Source: Astropecten irregularis
Lineage: Eukaryota; Echinodermata; Asteroidea; Paxillosida; Astropectinidae
Length of the DNA stretch: 64,000 nt
Direction: 5' to 3'
Assembly: GCA_963971285.1 (NCBI GenBank)
Contig: OZ020260.1
Span: forward strand, 8,590,798-8,654,797
The notes beneath the pieces were generated by a model that was not told where the DNA came from, did no database searches, and saw nothing but the letters and a program-made list of their open reading frames with translations. The position numbers and the translations under genes were made by a program. Of the stretch, positions 54,445 through 64,000 are shown piece by piece. Every line of letters starts with the position of its first letter. Within the stretch, counting starts at the first letter, position 1.

Positions 54445-55590
54445 GTAAATGAAATGTTACATGTACACATGAAATGAAAGAATGCCAGTATACATGTACT
54501 GACTTAACATTAACTAACCTGATTGGCGAACTGTGTAGCTGGGCTAGCCTTTGTAATACATGTATAGTAAAACTTGATAAGTCAACATCGGCCGGATGAC
54601 CCCAAAAGTCTGTTTAACTCAACGTGATGCATTTTTCCTGCCAAAGTAATGGGCTTCTGTGTACATAAATTCTTCCGTACATGTATGTCGAATTACCTGC
54701 AGTAAAAAGCCTGCTTACATGTAAGTCAACAATTTTCTTCCGAACAATGATAAAAATCGAGGCCCTGTCTGTCCTAATCAGGTGCTAAAATGACTTGAAA
54801 ACTTTTCTATAAACTCCGCGGTGTTTATTTCATTGATGCTACTCGGCTTTCGCGCTCTCATTGTGAATGAATGAGTCACCAAAAGTGCTCCGCACTAATG
54901 ACGTCACACGAGGGATTTGGCCAGTGCGCGCATATACAAAATCCCTGTATGTCAGACAAACTTTTCATGCATGTACAGTGATACAAGCACACCCACCACA
55001 CGTTTGCATGGTTGCAATGTTTGTCTGAGATCCGGTGTGACGTCACAGCATTTAGCCTGCTATTTTTAGCACATGTGCGGAGCGCTATTGCATGGAGATT
55101 TACTGCATGCAATGTATGCTATGCTGACCGCATGGGGTAAACAACCATGCTTTAACATTACTGGGATACACGCATGTGCAATCTATACAGTATTGTGTGT
55201 GTGTGGTTTTTTTGACAGCTCGTTGAGTCGTTACACACAATACTCATGTCTGTTTTGCTACGGCTAACAGATTATTTTGAACCTCATTTCAATTTAAGAA
55301 ATATATAAGATGCATTTTATGTGTTTTCCAAACAAAAGTCCAAGCTTAACTCTTTGTAAATGAAGCGACCTCATGCAATCATAGTGATGGATTAGATTTT
55401 ATCCCAAGAACGGCGCGGATATGAAACGCAGTTAAGAAGAAAAAAGAAATAACGGCACTTTATAATATCGGCAGAATACCAACTCTCAGGTGAGAAATGT
55501 ATATAAAAAACTCATGCAATTTTTTTTTTTTGTGGGGGGGGAGGTACTTTTCTGTGAAAGCGCCAAGACTTTTTTTGGACAATATATCAA
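54445..55590. other. WDR5 intron, unassigned part
   Basis: No coding content. GC-richer stretch at 54880-55090 with CTGCATGCA and GCGCGC words; a poly(T)/poly(G) run at 55518-55540. Confidence 0.5.
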
Positions 55591-55597
55591 TTCAAAC

Positions 55598-55738
55598 CTA
55601 GTCATTGAAAGGTGAACAAAGAAAAATTTACTGGAGAGGGATTCGAACCGGCGACCTCCTGAATATCGTACAGGCGCTCTACCAACTGAGGTTGCCGGTT
55701 TGAATCATGCTCCAGTCAATTTTCTTTGTTCATCTTTC
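55598..55738. mobile_element. SINE A inverted pair
   Basis: 55598-55690 is the tail plus head of SINE A on the minus strand (ACTGGAGAGGGATTCGAACC). 55690-55738 is a plus-strand piece (GGTTTGAATCATGCTCCAGT, then TTTCTTTGTTCATCTTTCAA). The two halves face each other, as at 18.56 kb. Confidence 0.75.
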
Positions 55739-55920
55739 AATCCTATATTGACGGCTTTGTCACCCACATGCCCGCTAAGAATGTCTTTTCTGCCTCGCGC
55801 ATCTCTAATGGCTACGTCGCCATCTATCTTAAGACCAAAGATGCCGTTATTGATGCTATGGAACACGGACTGGAATATGAACACTCCTATATTGATTTAT
55901 CCCCTCTGATCGGGGGCTAG
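55739..55920 (+). pseudogene. LINE ORF1-like fragment
   Basis: One frame reads SYIDGFVTHMPAKNVFSASR, ISNGYVAIYLKTKDAVIDAM, then LEYEHSYIDLSPLIGG and a stop. The order (SRISNGxVAIYLKT then LSPL) resembles the N-terminal part of ORF1 proteins of some LINEs. GC-rich relative to its flanks. Truncated on both sides, by the SINE on the left and the minisatellite on the right. Confidence 0.45.
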
Positions 55921-55950
55921 GGCGACGGCCACTGCTGCTGATGCTGCTCT

Positions 55951-56390
55951 CACCCCATCATACCCACTCAGTTGACCTCTCACCCCATCATACCCACTCA
56001 GTTGACCTCTCACCCCATCATACCCACTCAGTTGACCTCTCACCCCATCATACCCACTCAGTTGACTTCTCACCCCATCATACCCACTCAGTTGACCTCT
56101 CTCCCCATCATACCCACTCAGTTGACTTCTCACCCCATCATACCCACTCAGTTGACCTCTCAACCCATCATACCCACTCAGTTGACTTCTCACCCCATCA
56201 TACCCACTCAGTTGACCTCTCAACCCATCATACCCACTCAGTTGACTTCTCACCCCATCATACCCACTCAGTTGACCTCTCACCCCATCATACCCACTCA
56301 GTTGACCTCTCTCCCCATCATACCCACTCAGTTGACCTCTCACCCCATCATACCCACTCAGTTGACCTCTCACCCCATCAGTTGACCTCT
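55951..56390 (+). repeat. 30-bp minisatellite
   Basis: Fourteen full units CACCCCATCATACCCACTCA plus GTTGACCTCT, followed by a shortened one (CACCCCATCAGTTGACCTCT). Variant positions alternate: CACC/CAAC/CTCC at the start and GACCTCT/GACTTCT at the end, giving a 60-bp higher-order pattern at 56161-56280. All frames stay open because 30 is a multiple of 3, on both strands. Diverged units recur at 56855-56930. Confidence 0.95.
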
Positions 56391-56930
56391 TTTCTCCTCA
56401 GTAAAAGGTATAATACACGGGTTTACATGCATGATAGTGCCTTGTTTTGAAGTCGCGATCAAAACCGCTGAAGTGTAAAGGGTGTATTATCTTCGACAAT
56501 GGACGGGTTTACACTTAGAAAAGTGCGCATGCGTGGAGGTGCCTCGTTTTGAAGTTGCGATCAAAATCTAAGATGGCCGCCAAGGTGTATACATGTGCAT
56601 GAATGGTAAAGGTCACAGAACAGTGCTACTCACACTTTGTCTATTCCAGCATGAACATGAAATAATAAGCCTCTGAAAATTTGAGCTCAGACATGTATAC
56701 ATCCACACATGTGCACTTAACATCTTACATATTGTATGTTTGAGTTATTCAATTTAGGCAAATAGAACCAAGCATGTGATTGGATGAAATCAGGCCCAAT
56801 GGCAATTTTGGTCTGCAGAAAAAAAAAATTGCATCCAGTTGGCCGCTTCTCCCTGAGTTGACCTCTCACCCTCTCAGATGACCTCTCACTCCCTATAGTT
56901 GGCATCTCCTCTTCAGTTGACCTCTCACCT
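56391..56930. repeat. Insert between minisatellite parts
   Basis: Two related blocks GGGTTTACATGC...TTTTGAAGTCGCGATCAAAA and GGGTTTACACTT...TTTTGAAGTTGCGATCAAAA, the second ending in AAGATGGCCGCCA (56570-56582, a YY1-like match). 56601-56690 is a MITE-2 fragment (GGTAAAGGTCACAGAACAG). Then diverged minisatellite units. Confidence 0.55.
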
Positions 56931-57445
56931 GCATTTCTACAGCATATTGGTATCCCAGCAGGGACTCTGACAGTGTACATGTTTACATGTATAAATTTGT
57001 GCCTTTTCACAATGCTGAGTTGTTTAGCCATAGTCTGATAGGCATTGCCCATATTCATTGCCAGGATTAATCTATCACTTTTTGGCCTTGTGTCACCTGC
57101 CCTGGTTTAATGCTTGTAAATTTGAGACAAAACAATACTCAACGTTCCGGTCAGTATGCTCTGGCTGTCTTCAGGAGAACGGCAAGAGCATACTGACTGG
57201 AATGTCATGTTAACCGGCTCTTTTCACAGCCACCTTACACTCACCTTATACACACAAAAGAGTATGTGGCTCATGGTGATACCGCAAAAACCTATTAAAT
57301 TACTTTACATGTACATGTACATGTGTATGTACATGTACTTCCACCGTGCATAACCTTAATATCTGAAATATCCACCTCAGTTGATTACTTGCACATTTAC
57401 ACTGTACATAGTTGTACGTGTACGTACTTATTACCCGAGTATTAA

Positions 57446-57955
<510 letters not shown>

Positions 57956-57959
57956 TTAT

Positions 57960-58180
57960 ACACATCAAATAACCACAAGGGAAACTGACTGAATTTAAAG
58001 TCATTGAAAAATGAACATAGAAAAATTGACTGAAAAATTATATTGATTAAAACGCTGTGATCCCCCATGTACAGTTCCATGTAAATTATCCTTGGGATAT
58101 GGCGGTGTTTGTGTGTGGTAAGACAAAGATAATTGACTATTGGGAACACCACCAATGTAGGGCTGGATAGCTCAGTTGCA
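57960..58180. mobile_element. SINE A, rearranged inverted pair
   Basis: 57962-58037 is the minus-strand tail (AACCACAAGGGAAACTGACT, GAAAAATTGACTG). 58095-58175 is a plus-strand leader and head start (TTGACTATTGGGAACACC, GGGCTGGATAGCTCAGTTG). The central head is missing. Confidence 0.7.
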
Positions 58181-58189
58181 GGTCTGCAA

Positions 58190-58770
58190 AGAAAGTGGTC
58201 GGCCAAGTCCCTGGAATTTTGTTTTATTTTCCCGATTGGGAATCGATTATTTTCTCGATTGGAAATCAGTCATTGTTAAGTGAAGAAAATAATACAGATC
58301 GCAAAGAAAATGGTCGGCCAAGTCCCCGAAAAACATATTTTCAGCCAGGGAATTAATAGTTTGAAAGAGAAAAATAATGGGAACTGAAACTAGACCGATC
58401 TACTTTGAAACATCTCTACCAGTCTTACACGTGTACACGAGGCCTATACACGACTTGTACATATGTACATCAAACCGAGATTCTTGTGAGGCCTACCATT
58501 ATCCCCGAAAAAATCCTGATTTTCTGAAAAAAATATACAATCCCAGAACAAATTCCCGTTAATCTAAGAAAAAAGTGTGAGTGTGTCTCATGAAAAAATC
58601 CTAATCCCACTGGAGAAAAATCCTGATCCTCTCATAAAAAATTGTCCCTTGAAAAATCCAATCCCAGAAAAAAATCATGATCCTCTCGTAAAAAATCGTC
58701 CCCTGAAAAATCCAATCCCAGAAAAAAATCACGATCCTCTAGTGAAAGATTGTCGGCCTTAAAAAAAACC
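58190..58770. repeat. Short duplications and a 54-bp tandem repeat
   Basis: GCAAAGAAAGTGGTCGGCCA (58194) recurs at about 58300. At 58610-58765 a 54-bp unit (GATCCTCTCGTAAAAAATCG ... GAAAAATCCAATCCCAG) occurs nearly three times; 54 bp is 18 codons, so a short frame stays open (DPLVKNRPLKNPIPEKNH). Not a gene. Confidence 0.75.
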
Positions 58771-58779
58771 CAAGGGAAC

Positions 58780-59300
58780 CCTGATAAAAATCCCGATCCT
58801 CCTGGCCAAAAAAACTGTGGTCAACGTACTTGTATTGGTAGGAAGGACCTTTTCTTCTTCAGATCTCTTTGGAGTTGTGCCCGTTCTCGAGCGTGATCGA
58901 ACGGCAATTACCATAACAATACTTGACCACAATGGAGTTTGAAGGAGGACGGTCAAGCCCGTTCCTCACGCTAGCTGGCGACCCCTATTGTTCAAAGTTA
59001 AGTACCCCGTCCGGGAACGCGGCCGGGTGCGCGAGAACGGTCAAAACATTTTTGGTGGCTCGCCTAAACAAGTTGGAACTTCATGTGTCAAGCTGGTCCC
59101 AAGCTCTGGTGCAAAAAAAGTTTTCAAAATAAAATTTAATGTTTCTTTAGCAAATTTGCATGCACAATGAAAGATTTGAAAGTGCAATAATGCAATTGGA
59201 TTGTAAAAATAGCAAAAAGAAACATTATGTTTACCCTTCACCTATCTCACCAACTGCCAATTTTAATCTAAATAGGTGTAGCAGACATACGAGATAATAA
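58780..59300. other. Unassigned GC-rich segment in the intron
   Basis: 58860-59050 is much GC-richer than its flanks and looks structured (CCGTTCTCGAGCGTGATCGA, GGGAACGCGGCCGGGTGCGC). I compared it by eye with 5S, U1, U2 and U4 RNAs and found no match. Origin unknown. Confidence 0.4.
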
Positions 59301-59344
59301 TGTTTACCCTGTTGTTGGAAACCACACAAAACGAATTATGATTT

Positions 59345-60616
59345 ACTAAGTCTTCTGCATTCAACCTAACCCAGACAGTTACTACAGTACTATATGCAAA
59401 TTCCCCAGTGCCAATTTGCTGCTTCACTGAAAAGACTTCATCAACCGTGGTGCAGAGCCTTGAGCAGCCAATGAGCGCCGTGACCACCCCGGCCATTGTC
59501 TGGCTCTACCCGAACAGAAAGCCATGGAGAGTTCCATACACAGCTGAACTCCCAGACAGCTACTCCAGCCCGCACCATGCCACCGACTTCAGCCCGCTAC
59601 CATTAGCGGCCTCCAGTTGCCAATACAGGGCACGGTAGGAAGGCTTACCACGCTGAAGATCACGTGCTGTTGCCGTGAGGGGTGAGAGAAGCGATAGGCC
59701 TACCAACCCTTAGCCTGAAGAGCACGATTTCGGACGTCAGAGGGACGCTCTTTCACTGCGTGGCCCAGCCGCATGAAAGCTTCAGGGGTTCACACACAAC
59801 AAGACCCCTCAACAGGCCTCGTCAACCCGGCTCACTATCACAGCCCGTTAGTACGGGGACTGGGTATCCATCCCCTGCTATTGTCAGCCACCTCCGATGC
59901 GAAGAGAAGGACACGGGAGCCTCGCTCATGGCTTTGCTCGCCACGCTATCAGGCCCGACCCGCCCCCACCATCAGCTACCTCCCTTCATTCGATACACGG
60001 GGCCCGTCTTGTATAGTACCCCCCTCGGACCTGAGGAGCCAGCTGAATTTCGACGTCATTCAGGTCTCAGAACCCCCATCGTCCGGAAATAAAAGGCCAA
60101 CATTCTTCTCCATCGGTTCTACCCAAGGCAATGAAGAAGTACCATGAAGAGCTGTGGCCACAGTCCCTTACCCGAAGGTCAGCATTTCCAGCTTATCATG
60201 GCTGTGACCTCCATAACCATCCGGATGGCCGGCTCATGCAGCCCTCAACACACTGGCCTCATACCCAATGGGTGGACCCCGTCGACACGTCCTCCCGCAC
60301 CAACCAACCTCGGCGACCAGGAATCCGAAGTACATGTAGACTCGCGCCAGCTCAACTGTTCCCAGTTCTTTTCTGCAGATCGCAAACTAAGGGAACACAT
60401 AGGACGGTTGCGTCTTGCCCTTCCTCCCCACTTCTGGTTAGAGCCTCCTGGCTTCGAAAAGAAGGACGATCTGGCGGCTATGTCGGTATGCATTGTGGGA
60501 GGTCAGGGTGCACTACGGTTGATCAAGTCTTTTCAGCGAAGCAGCAAATTGGCACAGGGGAATTTGCATATACGTTTAGTAGTAACCATCTGGGGTAGGT
60601 ATGAACTAGTAGACTC
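59345..60616. mobile_element. 1.3-kb inverted-repeat element
   Basis: 59345-59455 and 60508-60616 are inverted repeats of about 110 bp (TATGCAAATTCCCC, GTGCCAATTTGCTGCTTC, TGAAAAGACTT). The 1-kb centre is GC-rich and keeps three overlapping frames of 130-170 codons open, but none shows a domain I know. Sequence style differs strongly from the intron around it. Class unknown; target duplication not found. Confidence 0.7.
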
Positions 60617-60814
60617 AACCCACAACAGGTGGGGAGAATTTTGATTGGAGAAAATGCTGAATCGGCCGGGAAAATCTACATGTACCAACTTCTGAATGTA
60701 TTATTATTTACCAGGCATGCAATATCGTCTTTTCTGTCTATTATAGATATTGAACATTTGCAAAGGCTTTCACTTTCTTGAGAATTTATTTTTCCCATTG
60801 TGCTTTATGTTTTA

Positions 60815-62071
60815 AAAAACACACTTTTTATGTACTATTTACAAATGGAAAATTTAACAGATTTTATATTTTTACATCTTTACATATTTATACATGTACA
60901 TGTACTCAGACAAAATGGGAGACGAAACCATTCATTTGAATTCATGCCACAGCCTGAAACTGTAATTTATTTTGAAAATTCCGCATCAACCTAGATAAAA
61001 GGAAATCACATGAAAAAACTTACTGTACATGTATCAAATAAAAATGGCAAGGCGCCGGATACCGAACACAGGGCAAACCGGCTATACAAACACACAGGAC
61101 CACACCCATGACACCATATTGTCCTTACCAACCAGACACAAGGGGCTAACAAGCCCACGTGTATTCCACATAAAACATGAACATGTGGGGTCCTTAGACC
61201 CCCAATACAGTTCACAGAAGAACCACATGTAGCATACCTTGCCTTCACATTACCTGAACCAGTGCACTCTGAAAGTCAAACACCTTCAATAATTAGTTTC
61301 CAGGCCTACACACAAAATTATTCCCCAAGTTGGAAAACGAGGGGTGCTCTTGGGCCCCAACAAAACCGAAGGGCACCATAATGTAATTTACTAATAATTG
61401 TCAAAGTATGGAAGAAGTCTACCCTGTCCTAATAAAACATTAAAGATTCCCCAAGTTGGAAAACGAGGGGGACATGTTACATAGCCCGACCGGAACCGGA
61501 GGGCACTACATGTATGTTAGAAAATTTACAAATCCTTTGCTCTTACGAATGGAGACCACCTGATACAATTTGACCTAAGAATTTGAAATATAAGCATCGT
61601 GACATTTTTAATCTGGAAATTGGGCCCGCACTTCCCCCATAAAATAGCAATACTCTGCCGTATGGAAAAAACATCGATGGAGATGAGGTCATTTGTACCC
61701 AAGTGAATAATAATGACGTTTGGAGCAGGAGTGTTCTTAGGAAAAGGATGCCAGTAATGGCCACAAATCCTTCAAATGAGCCCCACCTTTACCCCGCCAA
61801 AGGAAAGCTGACTTCTAAGGAACACTGTGCCCAATGAACCAGAAAATCGCCAACTATCCATACACCACCTGCACATCTATGAAAATCTTTCACAGAGCTG
61901 CCCGTGGGATAAGATAAATGGTGAATAAGCTGAAATTCACCAGGCTCTTGCTTGGGAACAAGACCCATGGGAGAACACTGTAATTGCGGCAAAAGACGGG
62001 AAAACACACTTTTTACGTACTTTATTTACAAATGGAAAATTTAACAAATTATTTACATTTTTACATATATT
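60815..62071 (-). mobile_element. Tyrosine-recombinase-type (DIRS/Ngaro-like) retroelement remnant
   Basis: Bounded by direct repeats 60815-60890 and 62001-62071 (ACACACTTTTTA, TTTACAAATGGAAAATTTAA). Minus frame 62007-61789 reads an RT N-terminal motif (MGLVPKQEPGEFQLIHHLSY) and, after a short in-frame join, the start of an SGNH-hydrolase-like segment (VWIVGDFLVHWAQ). The block III motif VIIIHLGTNDLISID follows at about 61707-61663 in another frame. The nucleophile position of block I is Phe rather than Ser. SGNH domains accompany RT in some tyrosine-recombinase elements. Most of RT and any recombinase are absent. Two further internal direct repeats (TTCCCCAAGTTGGAAAACGA at 61321 and 61447) may belong to its split terminal repeats. 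Confidence 0.6.
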
Positions 62072-62190
62072 CCACCTAAAGTTTAACTTTGACATGACTG
62101 ATATATTTTGCATCAAGTTATATGTATATTGTGTGTGTTTTTTTATTTGTCACTTTCAGATAAGTTTTACACGAAAAGAACACATACTAC

Positions 62191-63003
62191 CCTTGACCAA
62201 GGCTATGAAGCTGTTCCCGGCAAGCGATCAGGGCACCCGGCGGCCGTACTGTGCACGGATATGTACCGTGCATACGTACACACACACACGCATAGGCACA
62301 GTAACCGCCCCCAGTTCAGCCAGGATCATAGCCTTGACGCAAGCGCGATTTGATAATTATAATAATTATAGCCGCTATGCTAAACAGTCTTCTCTCATTG
62401 GATAACGGCTGTCAAGAAAAAATGAATATTTATAAGTACTGCACAATCTTACGGCACTGAGATTTCCCGAATCTGGTCGGCAAATTTACCAAAACGTTGA
62501 GTCCTTCAAGAAAGCACTGAAGGGCAGTCAGCTACTCAGGACGAAAATCCTCAATTTGTAACTTATCGGCGCCAGAGTTGAGACTTCCATTTACTTCTGA
62601 TAAACCAAGGATTCGAGTCCGCGACACCGCCATTGTTTTGTCATGGAGGAAGAAATTTCTTCACCGTGGTTTTGTATACGTTACAATATGTACATGTACT
62701 GACATGTTACCGTACGTATTTACTGTATGTCCTATCGTCATGTGTGCAATTATTACACGTACATGTACATGTAGGACTACACACAGTGAAAATCTCATGA
62801 ATGCATATCCGGTCAAAGATCACAGAGTTTGATTGGATTCCGTGTTATATATGCACATAAGAAATCTTCGGCACGTATGCTTGTGTACGTGGGTACACAT
62901 ACACGGTACATCCGTGCAGCTCAGCTAGCTCGGTACGTACCGGGTGCCCCGTACTGTACGTACTGATCGCTCGCCGGGAATAGCTTCATAGCCTTGGTCA
63001 AGG
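62191..63003. mobile_element. 0.8-kb inverted-repeat element next to WDR5 exon 4
   Basis: Left end CCTTGACCAAGGCTATGAAG at 62191 and its inverted copy at 62960-63003, about 45 bp with few changes. The end itself is a palindrome (CCTTGACCAAGG). The inside is rich in GTACGTAC and ACATGTAC. It ends about 160 bp upstream of the exon at 63162. No transposase. Confidence 0.75.
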
Positions 63004-63115
63004 CTAAACACATACCGGTACATGTATTTCAAACATTGTTATTAACTTTCCACCTCTTATGGAAATGAATTCGTAAGCAGACCTACATTGCGCACTATGA
63101 CTGCTGTGAATGTAG

Positions 63116-63265
<150 letters not shown>

Positions 63266-63266
63266 T

Positions 63267-63302
63267 GATTTAAATCACTGATTTAAATCACTGATTTAAA
63301 TC
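63267..63302. repeat. GATTTAAATC palindrome triplet
   Basis: Three GATTTAAATC palindromes spaced 13 bp apart (63267, 63280, 63293), 31 bp inside the intron after the third coding exon, followed by an AT-rich TGATTTT tail. Confidence 0.9.
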
Positions 63303-63309
63303 AATGGAA

Positions 63310-64000
63310 AAAAATCGCTCAAAAAAATCAATCATGATTTTTGTTCATTATTTCTTGATTTGTTTATCGAAAAACAGAATATCTTACTGAAAGAAGACTT
63401 GCATTAACTTTTGGCTTACTTTTTATACTATAACAGGGTGTCTTAAAACAGTTTATGTTGTGTTTTTACATTAGTTTTTACTAGGTTCTAAATATGCATG
63501 CACGTATATACACATACAGTATGTATGAAAAATGAGGCAGTACTCTGAAGCAAAGTATGTGTACACAATTACTTGTAATCTAAACAATGAATATAATGTA
63601 TACACAGTATAATAATACATACATGTATATGTATGTAACTGCACAGAATTGAATTTTGTTTGTGTACATCACTACATCTTGACTTTGCACAGTAATACTG
63701 CCATTATTAACTCTAATACACATGTACTGAGATGCAAATGGACCACTGGTATAGGTACAAGCCATGAAACATCTTTAAATGTGGTCTTAAACATCCCATC
63801 AGCAAGGATTTAGCAATAGAGTATGCCTGTATTGACAGTCAATAACATTTTCTGTTTTTTTGTTGCTTTGGGGTTTTTTTTTGCTACATTTTAATGACCA
63901 CAATGTCCAAGCGACAAGAAGATGCAATTTGGCATCATTTATGGGGTTTTTAAAGCAAAAGGTTATGATAGTAAGATGTTAATACTTAAAAACAATTAAG
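63310..64000. other. WDR5 intron, unassigned to window end
   Basis: AT-rich, no coding segment or recognised repeat. Confidence 0.5.

Noticed and set aside
55897-56450. Long open frames on both strands through the 30-bp repeat
   Set aside because: The period is a multiple of three, so frames stay open automatically; the region lies within a WDR5 intron and the readings are pure repeat.
58860-59050. 5S rRNA, U1, U2 or U4 gene
   Set aside because: Compared by eye with the conserved parts of these RNAs on both strands; no matching boxes found.
60131-60644. 155- and 166-codon ORFs as host genes
   Set aside because: They lie in the core and right arm of the inverted-repeat element, overlap each other, and show no domain; kept only as a finding.

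Overview
ORGANISM AND OVERALL CHARACTER. This is animal nuclear DNA: AT-rich and non-coding for almost its whole length, with GT/AG-bounded exons, tRNA-derived SINEs, DNA-transposon derivatives with inverted ends, and fragments of at least four classes of retroelement. The one gene I recognise is WDR5, on the + strand; its first three coding exons lie at 54.3-63.2 kb and the gene runs off the right edge. The mixture of BEL/Pao, Penelope-like, non-LTR and tyrosine-recombinase-type retroelements, plus very many acatgtacatgta-type words, suggests a marine invertebrate deuterostome, perhaps an echinoderm. That last step is an impression, not a measurement.

LAYOUT. 0-8.1 kb: palindromes, MITE pieces, a decayed minus-strand LINE (1.1-2.95 kb), a tRNA-derived SINE (family A), several inverted-repeat elements and a LINE 3' end (7.24-7.89 kb). 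8.4-14.9 kb: no gene recognised. 15.0-17.3 kb: an internally deleted Penelope-like element (PLE) with a GIY-YIG domain and a hammerhead-like hairpin. 17.5-19.3 kb: a TACGC-rich element, a palindromic cluster of SINE A, and SINE B. 19.3-26.9 kb: PLE tails, a mariner-like inverted-repeat element, a heptad minisatellite, a third SINE split by a MULE-like foldback element, and rearranged relatives of that element. 27-31.7 kb: mostly unassigned, with one LINE fragment and one possible exon. 31.9-41.45 kb: a nest. A LINE endonuclease region is split by a complete-ended BEL/Pao element (32347-38806, target duplication AGTAG) and by a TTAA-flanked MITE; a second MITE nearby is split by a PLE with a 9-bp target duplication. 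41.5-45 kb: sparse, with one large inverted-repeat element. 45.1 kb: a possible first exon. 46-51.5 kb: satellites and a 0.9-1.0 kb tandem duplication. 51.5 kb: a possible terminal exon with AATAAA.

WDR5 LOCUS. Coding exons are 54313-54444, 57476-57572 and 63162-63235, with consensus splice sites and continuous phase (101 codons so far). Its introns hold a TA-flanked MITE, inverted SINE A pairs, a LINE ORF1 fragment, a 30-bp minisatellite with higher-order structure, a 54-bp tandem repeat, a 1.3-kb inverted-repeat element, a fragment of a tyrosine-recombinase-type retroelement with an SGNH-hydrolase-like segment, and a 0.8-kb inverted-repeat element ending about 160 bp before exon 4.

HOW IT FITS TOGETHER. 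There is no operon or pathway here. The content is one conserved chromatin gene in transposon-filled DNA. The most informative material is the insertion order recorded in the nests, the recurring hammerhead-like hairpins at PLE 3' ends, the TTAA-flanked MITE family, the recurrent AGAGGGCGC words resembling CTCF sites, and the possible extra exons at 31.7, 45.1 and 51.5 kb.
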